Of a DNA stretch of 64,000 nt, positions 56,313 through 64,000 are shown one piece after another. The notes below the pieces were generated by a model. It worked only from the letters and a program-made list of their open reading frames with translations, had not been told where the DNA came from and did not search any database. The translations under genes were made by a program, and so were the position numbers. The DNA is taken from NCBI GenBank assembly GCA_015680685.1, contig MNCI01010141.1, forward strand, positions 180,073 to 244,072, written 5' to 3'. How positions within the stretch are numbered: the stretch's first letter is position 1; each line of letters starts with the position of its first letter. The DNA is from Gnetum montanum (Eukaryota; Streptophyta; Gnetopsida; Gnetales; Gnetaceae).

Positions 56313-58295
56313 CTAGAATAGAGGATATCCCCCATAACTAAATGGTTGAGCATGGCTAGGATGAATAAATGGAGGATGAGGATCCTTGCATATTGGAAAT
56401 ATTAGAACTTGGCCATACTTACCCCATTGGGGTTCACACACCTTATTGTAGTAAGCATAGTGGGGAAATTTATATGGTGTAGTTCCTCGATAACAAGTTG
56501 ACCCACTATGATATTTGGGACCATTAGATGGTATGCAAGGATTGGGATGTTGCCTTCCATGATTGTGTTCATTGGGCCGTATAGTTGTTGGAGTGTTAGT
56601 TGGTGGTCCTGATGAAGTAACATGAGGCATTGGATTCGAAGATGAGGGTGCACCATAGAGTTGGACTTGTGCTGTGTTGGAGGATGCAGTGGCCTTAGAA
56701 TTGTGTTGTTCCTTCCTAGGGTCATTTCTAAAGAAGGGATTCCTTCTATGTTGCTGAGGTCTCTCACTGCTATTGGAAACAATAGCACAACTATTGTTCG
56801 AGGGTAGTTGTGGTGGTGCAGACACCTTAGGAACAGTTGGTGGCAATGTGGAAGGAGGGAAAGTATGAGAATGCTAAAAGTTAGGAGAAGTGAAAGGTAC
56901 ACAAGGTGGTGGTTGTGTTGAAGGCATGGGTTGATAGTATTGAGGAGAATGATAATGCGGTGATATAGAGTATGTTGGCCCAGTCGGAGAAACAGGATGT
57001 TGAACTAGATAAGCATTTGGATTAGGATGATATGAAGGGTGTCTCCAGTTTAGGGGTGGATTCCCCCATGACTGGGATTGTTGCCACTATGATCGAACAC
57101 AGTATCTCTGTACAAACTCTGGATGTAACGTGTTTCCCCAATGCTAGTGTAAATGTAACAATATTGGGCATTAGCCCTTGGGGTGATTGTACAAGCATAT
57201 GTTGCATTCATACATATGATTGGTAGTTGAGTTCTTATTTTCCTTATCCCTTCTTTCCAATTGTCTAGTGTTTTTTCCTGCTTCTTGGGTTGTCAAAACT
57301 CTATCTCCAATAATATCGATAAATTCTCCACACTTTTTATACGTCCATTTCAACATCTTGTTGATCTTTGCCTCAAGTTCTTCTAGTGATTGTTGTATTG
57401 GCAAAGATAATTGTTTCTCCTTGTGATAGGTTGATTTCTCCCTTTTATGATCATGGACCTTTGTTAAGTTGAGATTTTGGTCCCATTGATGTTTTTCAAC
57501 ACTCTCCCATCTATCCATTTCTATTTCTTCTTTTGCTACCCACTTAACAAGCTCTTGGATTTGATGGGTTCGTAGTTCATATAGTTGACCTTGGGCATAC
57601 ATTCCTAAGGTCTCTCTTGTTGCATCATGAAGCCCATCAATGATATGGTACATTAGCCTTTCCTCTGAAAACCCATGGCCTAGACAGTTGTTTAATAGTG
57701 CATAATATCTCGCTAAGGCCATGTCCAAGGGTTCATGTTGTGCTTGTCTCCACTCTTGGATTTGTTTCCTCAAGGATGCCACTCTTGCATAGGTTTGATA
57801 TTTTTCATTAAAGAGTTCTACCATTGTTGACCAACATCGTATTGAATTTGGTTTTAACGATCTATACCATACTTTTTCTTGGCCAACGAGTGTCATAGGG
57901 AAGAGCTTAAGTTTTTTCCAACTGTTATCAATGTTGTTCCATCTGTATGCATCATAGAAGGCTTGTAAATGTTGATGCAGATCTAATTCATAGCCTCCTA
58001 AAAAATTGAAAAAGTTATTTAAATCGAGCCTGGGTAGACGGCTCTCTTTATGATGCCTATGTGAGATTCGAACAACCTCTTGTATTTGTGTTAGGCTTGT
58101 AGTGGCCAGTAGGGGTTCATCGTCATTGGGTAAGTTATGCTTTCATGTGTTGGGATTACGTTGCTTTCATTCATGTTTATAAGATACCCCCACTTTAGGA
58201 TGTGTACTCCAATCTTTATCGTCATATAGTTCGTTGGTTCTCCAATGAACTTCCTCACTAAGTGTGGCATTATTGTAATCTTGTAGGAGAGGCAT
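56313..58295 (-). pseudogene. Gag of element E, the best preserved of its family
   Basis: The start at 58295 (MPLLQDYNNAT) lies 125 bases after the primer binding site. A 241-residue open segment (57171-57896) covers the capsid region: VGQEKVWYRSLKPNSIRCW, LRKQIQEWRQAQHEPLDMAL, RYYALLNNCLGHGFSEERLM, GLHDATRETLGMYAQGQLYE. It continues with a helical charged part and the knuckle-like CNICLYNHPKG. The C-terminal 177-residue open segment (56313-56846) is Pro/Ser/Asn-rich and ends SYGGYPLF. The uninterrupted stretch at 57060-57110 shows the target sequence into which element II jumped in element C. Confidence 0.85.
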
Positions 58296-58420
58296 TATTG
58301 TGAAGTTGTGTGTGAATTTATATGTGACTTTCTTTTTATAATTATTCCTTTCTAAAAGATATATCGTTAATTCCTTTATAGTAACCTTGTATGATATAAC
58401 TAATCTAGATAACTAGAATC

Positions 58421-58440
58421 GTCCCCAACAACGGCACCAA
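58421..58440 (-). promoter_or_regulatory. Primer binding site of element E
   Basis: The minus strand reads TTGGTGCCGTTGTTGGGGAC next to the LTR end. This copy keeps the CCGTTG CpG that is changed in A, B and C. Confidence 0.8.
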
Positions 58441-59246
58441 TGATGAGTGGCGAGGTACCCCTACACTCAACCATACGAATACAAGTGTTACACATGTGAT
58501 CCAGTCGAACTCCATAGACGGACTAGTTGTGGCATTTAGACAATTAGCCTTAGGTTGTAGTTCACTATCTTCCAACCTAGACTAGTATTAGCTTTGTCAT
58601 GTATGATTTAGTCCAGAGTCAGGTGCATGATGGGTTTCTAATCTAATGCTACTCCTAAAGGCAATGGAAAGTAATATTCACTAATCTAGGAGAGAGAGGG
58701 TAAGAGAATATAAACTAGCCTAAGTGTGATGAGCATTCGTTCCTTGATTATTCGTACACATCTTGGACTTCGTGCATGACTACCACTTGGATTACCAAGC
58801 GTAGATCCTAGGTACGCTACTGGGTTACCAAGTAGTCATACTTAAATGCTCGTAATCAAGTCGTACTCATTCCGTGTTTAAACATGAGATAAGGGTGAGA
58901 AGATATTAACTAGAAAAATAGTAAATAGCAATTAATTAAATAATTAATCTAAGTGAATGCTACAATGATGAAGTAATCTCAATCTTTATTTCTGGTCCTA
59001 TGCATGTCCAAGTACATCACACTCAAATAAGGATGTCGTACAATTACAATCACCACATTATGGGCATACACAGAGAGGAAAAGTGAGAGAAAGAAAATAA
59101 AATACTTAAACTAAAACTAACTCATTCAAAACTGACTCTAAAACTTACTCCTAAACTCATCTTCTACCTCTTATTTATAGATGGGAGATAGGCCATGATA
59201 TCACGTCTGTGATATTGCAGCTGGGCATGCGATATCGCGTACACCA
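58441..59246 (-). repeat. 5' LTR of element E (about 806 bp)
   Basis: Plus strand starts TGATGAGTGGCGAGGTACCC, the inverse of the CACTCATCA end of the B and C LTRs. It contains GATATCACG/GATATTGC/GATATCGCG near 59195-59240 and TATAAATAAG on the minus strand. The outer edge is set at ...TACACCA (59246); it may be a few bases off because the usual TGATG start is not present. Confidence 0.78.
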
Positions 59247-59721
59247 AGCTTAGAATGTGTTTTTCAAGATCCCACAACCTTTACAACTTGGGTTCCACTC
59301 TGGAGTGTTGTGGCATAATACCAACAGTTAATCCCATAAGATCCTGACAAGCTTAAGCAAGATGCCTTCTTGCAAGAAGCACTTCAACCCGCAGGGCAAC
59401 AAAAGAGAACAACAATCATCAGGAATGAATGTAACTAAATTTTTTGATCCTTGTACTTTAAGGTACAACTCAGTTTTACCAATTACAACAAACAGAAGAT
59501 TGTACAATGAGGAACAACAATGATTACAATTATTGGTTGATAACTATAATTGACAGTATACTCTTCTTGCTCATTTTCTAGTGAGAATGAAGCCTTCTTA
59601 TAGCTAATATGTTTTCAAAATCACATTGGAATTCATGCAACGACTATCTAATGATCACTGGAGGTATCTTCTTTGAGACCCAGACATCTTTTTTCATTAG
59701 ACCTTCATTCTATAAAGACAT
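59247..59721. other. Unrecognised sequence between elements E and D
   Basis: No coding or repeat signature that I can identify. It may be host sequence or an older decayed element. Confidence 0.5.
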
Positions 59722-60686
59722 TGATGAGAAGCTAGGTATCCCTACACCCAACCATATGAATCACGAGCGTTCATGTGAAACTCAGTCGAAATCTGCAGAC
59801 TGTAAGCACTTAACATACGCCAGACCTCTAACCAGTGAAACTTGGGGTTGGAACAGTCGTTGTCATCCTAATCTCACTTGTGAAGTTCTATTACGTTGGT
59901 TAAGTGAGACTAAGGCTAATTATTTTTATATATTTTTAATTATCTTTTTCAGTGACTAAGTGAGGTATGGAAAGTAATGAATAAACTATTATCTAATCTC
60001 TAATTATCCTAGTTTGTATTCTAACTACTTCTAGCATAAGTATCCGATCCCATCTTCCGAGCACATTCTGAGCATTTCCTAACACTACTAGGTTACCAGA
60101 TGTTAAGCGTCGCTGGGCTTACCAAGTGTTTGGATTACGTTCGAGATGGTCGTACTTATGTCTTTAAAAAACTACGAATGAACACTAATGATTAAAATTA
60201 TAATAATGAAAACATAATTAATCAACAAGTAACTAATAAAGCATAACTCATTAAACTAGTAAAGCAACAAGTAACTAATAAAGCATCAACAAATAATTAA
60301 TAAAGCATAAACATTTTAAACTATTAAATGCATGAAATAACTACGTCCAAATGTTGTAAGGATTGCATGAACAATTCTTCTTTATTGTTGTCAAGCCAAT
60401 GGGCTCAGATACATCAACGCTCGAATAAAGATCTGATAGCTTTTCATACACCTACTATGGGCACTTGGAAAATATTCTATCTCTTGCGGGAGTAAACTGC
60501 AAGAGCTTCACTATCACTACTCAAAAAGATGCCTAAATGCAGTGGAAGGCCCTCATATTTATAGGCTAGGAAGGGTGGCTACGTAAATGGGCCATGTTGA
60601 CGTAGGGTGGCTACGTCAATGGGCCCGCATCGACGTGGCCGTGTATACGCGGCCCAGTTGATGCATTAACTTTTGACACTTCATCA
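59722..60686 (-). repeat. 3' LTR of element D (965 bp)
   Basis: TGATGAGAAGC on the plus strand left side and CTTCATCA on the right. It aligns with 10690-11595, with extra tandem copies of a CAACAAGTAACTAATAAAGCAT-like segment at about 60220-60310. The U3 (minus) holds GTAGCCACCC/CGTCAAC repeats and TATAAATATG near 60558. The flanking base set on the left is GACAT (59717-59721). Confidence 0.88.
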
Positions 60687-60703
60687 TACCCCCACAACTG
60701 AGC
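60687..60703 (-). promoter_or_regulatory. Polypurine tract of element D
   Basis: The minus strand reads CTCAGTTGTGGGGGTA and then TGATGAAG, the start of the LTR. Confidence 0.82.
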
Positions 60704-60970
60704 AAAAACTCATCCTCGAGTTACTTTACAATTTGGAAGGTATGGATTCTTATTTACAACACACATAAATGACACACACATGACGCAACATGAATTTACC
60801 AAGTGCTCGAGTTATGAAGAAGGACAAATTACAAAAATGGTGGTGTTCATAGATAAAATTGAACACCTCGCTGGTCCTCTGTAGTGTAGGATGATGTACA
60901 AAATTGCTGAAGGAGATCATACCATCCCTGGGGGAAGTGGTTCTAACGGACCTTCTCCAGCCTCTGTCCC

Positions 60971-63798
60971 TTATGTTGGTGGTGACACGGATGTCGGTAG
61001 CCCCATGGCAACTATAACTTTTGGAGACAGCCGAAAAGCCTCCAAGAGAGTCCTCATTTTCTCTTCTTTACTTTTGGGGTTGTTCACAGTCCAGGAAGCT
61101 TCTACAATGTGTGCTGGAACTAGAATTTCCCAAGGACAAGGTAGCACTGGAATGAGTTCCTTCAAATTAACAAACCAGGCTGCGAAGTGTTTTCGTTTGA
61201 TATCGAATGCTCAGATTGATGCTTGCAATTGCTGGTAGTCACTCATTCTTCAGGCTAGGTCCTCCACAATGATACATTGGCCTTCAAAGCTTGTACGAAG
61301 GACCTCGAGTTTCACGTTTGCTGTTGCCAGCTTTTGTTTTGTTACTTTGTGTGCCTGGAACTCTCCCTCGTATAAGGAATATGAGACGGCCACTTGTTTC
61401 TCTAGCTCTGACCACGGTCTCTTGGCTGTGAACATAGCCAAGTTTGCATACCAAAGGTTCACTAATTCCATGTATTCTATCATTTCTTCGATTTGCAGCT
61501 CTTTTAGGTAGATTTCTACTTTGTTGTAGGCATTCAATCCATCGAAGATGAATGGCCATACATCGCCTCCTTCTTTGAGCTGCTGGAGCACTTGGTTCAT
61601 TTGGGCTTTGGTGACTTCAATGTGCTTCTCATTTACCTCCTTCTGCAATCCCACTTGGTCCCTGTAATGATTTTTGGCTCTTTCAAACTTTAGGGCCTCA
61701 TTCTTCCAAGCGGAGATTTCGATTGCAGACTTCTGTCGCAATGCCCAAACCTCCTCCATTGATAGATTTCGATTCTCAGCAGCCAACCTTCTCATATCTA
61801 TATTCATCTTGGCTAGCTCCTCCTACTATTGGTGGATGAAATCTTTCATGTGCTCATTCTCTGCACCAACATTGTGCAAGTGATGAACTTCTGCGGTCAG
61901 CTGCGCATTCTCCTGGCAAACCTTTGCCAAATCTTTCTCTAAATGATACGCTCGAGCGTCGACTATGGCCTTATCTAGGATCATCATCTCCCTTACATCC
62001 TCAACAACTTGAAGTTTAAGCTGAAGCTGTTGAAAAGCTTCATCTCTGGTGATTTCATGGTCAAGGATGGTTAGATTAGCAAGTTGGGCCCTTAATTCGG
62101 CAACCTCCATTGCCAAGCGCTGACAAGTAGCTTGAGCAACTTCTAGTTACCCCTCCAAAATAAGGCTTTTTCCCCTTGCCAATAGCAGCTCTGACTAGGT
62201 TTCAGTAATGTTATTTGGAAGATTGAAGACATCCGGAAGCAGTTGCCTGGTTCCTACCATTCGATCCAACATTTCTTCATGTTGGGTTGCATCCATCCTG
62301 CTACGTGAAGTTTCAGCAAACACTTGTACATCTTGTAGTCCATGGATGTTTGGTATAGGTGCTACCAGTGCATTGAAAGTGGTAGCAATGGTATTAGCAA
62401 CCACTTTGGTCACAACTTCTTGTCCCTAATGCTACATCACCAGGACCATCGCCCCATCACCATCCTCCAAGCATATCAAGAAAGTAGCAGCATTCCCTGA
62501 GATTTCAGGGAATAATTTTTAGGTTATAGTTGATACATCTCGGATGCTTGGATCTGTTATAGTTGGAATGGGTGCTCGAGCAGTGGAAAATATCGGCCCT
62601 ACCCTTTCATGCAAGCTGACTGATTGTGCCACTTGCTCTAGGTGCCTCATGGTAGGGCGATAAACCAAAGGATCATCTCCTCTACCAGTTCTACCAGATT
62701 GCTCTTGCTGACTCAAGAGCATTTCCCGGATCTCACGAAGGTATGTTGTTATTGTTTGCGAACCCGGCTGCATTGTTTGCATAGGTGGTGGAGGTGGTTG
62801 CTGCTCTTCCTCTATCTGTGTGCCGGTAGGCATTTTATCTTTCATCATTTCTTGCCACGAGGCAATTGGGGTGCACCAGATGATGTCATTAGAATACTGT
62901 GCTATCCCTGCCCATTTGCACAACTTTCGGATTAGGTAGGAAAAAGGGAGAGCTCATCTTCCACGTTCGTTCTCTGCAAACCTCTTTTCAATTTCCAAAA
63001 ATAATAGCTATGGAAGACTCATGGGAAATTTCCCACTCAATGTAGCACACACACAAGCAAAGAAGGCAGTGATTTTTCTCGGTCTTACTATTGGATTCAG
63101 ATGGTAAGATGCTATCTTTGAATAGACTCTCTCCACTATGGTCAAGGAGTTGAATTCCTTGTGCTCTACCCTGTAACACCGTCTGGTCCATTGCACCTTC
63201 ACCTCTAGATCGGCCTGCTTAGGAATTTCCACCATGTCTGCCCCAGTTTCAGGCAACCCCAGAGCTTGCGCTATTGCTTCTAAAGAGTAAGAGACATATA
63301 TGTCCTTAATTCTTACTCTCGATCCTAGCTGTCGATTCGTCCAAAAGAGATATGTTTCTCCTAAGTACCACTCACCACTGGTTGTGATGATTGGCCACAT
63401 CGGAGAGTTCTGCAGTTGAAGTCTAACATCTTCTGGTGCATTTTCGAGGAATGATCCAAAGTTTAACTCTTGAAGGACCATCCATTACACCTCGCATGAC
63501 ATGATAGCATCTAGGTAAGCTTGGGTCAAGGTGACCTCAAGCTGCGGTGCTATCCTAGGCGTCTCATTCCCTAGCGATTGCACGTCAAGAATCTCCTCTT
63601 CGGGAATCTAGTGGAAAGATTCTACATCAGATCTTTCATGGAAGGGCCACATTAGGTCTTTAACGGAAGGGCCCAGTTGCATGGGAGCCCTCCACATACT
63701 CTGACGGTTGCATTTCACATCCCCTTCCTGTTCGTGGGCACTTGTGCATTGGTTGTGATGGTCCTTCGTCCCTTGGGTGCATCAGTTTGGGTGCCATC
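60971..63798 (-). pseudogene. Extra 3' ORF of element D, best preserved copy
   Basis: The start ATGGCACCC at 63798 follows an acceptor-like TTTTTTCTAG directly. The globular region is open from 63481 to 63008 (LQLQNSPMWPIITTSGEWYL, IYVSYSLEAIAQALGLPETG, TIVERVYSKIASYHLNPIVR). It resembles the plant transposon protein domain PF20167, from memory. A middle linker with QQQPPPPP-like sequence follows (62519-62923). The coiled coil runs from about 62120 to 61250 with only a few breaks (LRAQLANLTILDHEITRDEA; RLAAENRNLSMEEVWALRQK; KLATANVKLEVLRTSFEGQC). It ends PTSVSPPT with a stop at about 60971. Only a handful of stops, so it may have been coding recently. Confidence 0.82.
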
Positions 63799-64000
63799 TA
63801 GAAAAAAACATAACTGTCTGTTAGACCAAGTTATAGCCTAGAATGGTCTGTATATACCTTTTCAGTTTGACCAAGTTATGTTAATGGCATAGGCACACTG
63901 TTAAGTCTCTCGGAGTGTCAAGTTAGGGGTTAGGGCCAAAGGTTCTGTAATTAACAACAAATTAATTAATTAATTACACAAGGGCACCACCCCCCCCCCC
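63799..64000 (-). other. Spacer of element D at the window edge, ending in a C run
   Basis: Matches 2970-3220 of element A. The last bases are a run of C, close to where A carries its polypurine-like motif (CATCCCCCATGAC). Confidence 0.6.

Larger units (their letters stand above)
51510..59246 (-). mobile_element. Element E: non-autonomous relative of element C
   Basis: In minus order: 5' LTR 58441-59246, primer binding site, gag 56313-58295, pol-less spacer, extra ORF 51676-54431, polypurine tract 51510-51528. The 3' LTR is not found: left of the tract the sequence begins TGATAAGTCATC on the minus strand but soon departs from the family LTR. The same module order as C supports a real non-autonomous family. 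I could not find a target duplication. Confidence 0.8.
59722..64000 (-). mobile_element. Element D: 3' portion of an element A relative
   Basis: In minus order from the window edge: spacer, extra ORF (60971-63798), polypurine tract (60687-60703), 3' LTR (59722-60686). Gag and pol would lie beyond 64000. The LTR and the ORF match element A throughout. Confidence 0.85.

Noticed and set aside
1-64000. tRNA, rRNA or other structural RNA genes
   Set aside because: I found no cloverleaf with A/B box spacing or rRNA signature; the tRNA-like words are primer binding sites next to LTRs.

Overview
This window is nuclear DNA of a seed plant, probably one with a large repeat-rich genome. I see no intact host gene. 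It holds Ty3/gypsy LTR retrotransposons of the Athila/Tat branch, one giant Ogre-like Tat element, and fossils of a chromovirus and a LINE. Evidence for a plant: tRNA-Asp-type primer binding sites, DLG/DDG retropepsins, an RT followed by two RNase H domains, and plant-type introns. The species cannot be named from the sequence. Nearly all coding regions are broken by stops and frameshifts, many explicable as C-to-T or G-to-A changes.

Layout. 1-11595: element A (minus; 5' LTR 10690-11595, gag, protease, RT-RNase H, integrase, and an extra 3' ORF of a globular domain plus coiled coil; its 3' LTR lies outside the window). A sits in a LINE endonuclease fossil (about 11870-12600, minus). 12640-14770: AT-rich, nothing recognised. 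14770-16215: chromovirus integrase/C-terminal fossil (minus). 16235 onward: element B (plus; 5' LTR, gag, protease, pol deleted). 20968-50412: element C (plus), inserted in B with an exact CTAAG target duplication; C has gag and the extra ORF but no pol. C is split inside gag by element II (23133-44056, minus, about 20.9 kb, LTRs 2159 and 2160 bp, 5-bp target duplication with one mismatch). 50413-51509: probable remainder of B, with an assembly gap. 51510-59246: element E (minus), a relative of C, again gag plus extra ORF without pol. 59247-59721: nothing recognised. 59722-64000: 3' part of element D (minus), a relative of A.

The most unusual object is element II. Its order is gag, protease, a 6.6-kb interval, then RT, RNase H, archaeal-type RNase H and integrase. 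Inside the interval, on the opposite strand, lies a multi-exon gene (31567-36080) with good GT/AG borders and matching phases at six joins. The element's spacers carry many short stem-loops headed by AGTTTA, whose arms change in a paired way, and its LTRs carry palindromic ACGCTGG/CCAGCGT motifs including a perfect 13-bp hairpin kept in both LTRs.

In elements A, C, D and E the extra ORF has a splice-acceptor-like AG within one base of its ATG. In A and C a TATA-bearing module resembling that family's own LTR U3 lies several hundred bases upstream. A polypurine-tract-like motif (AGTTATGGGGGA or close) recurs at or near module edges: in gag, at the gag end, after pol, before the extra ORF and before the LTR. 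Together these suggest modular elements in which the 3' ORF has its own expression signals and pol can be lost cleanly.
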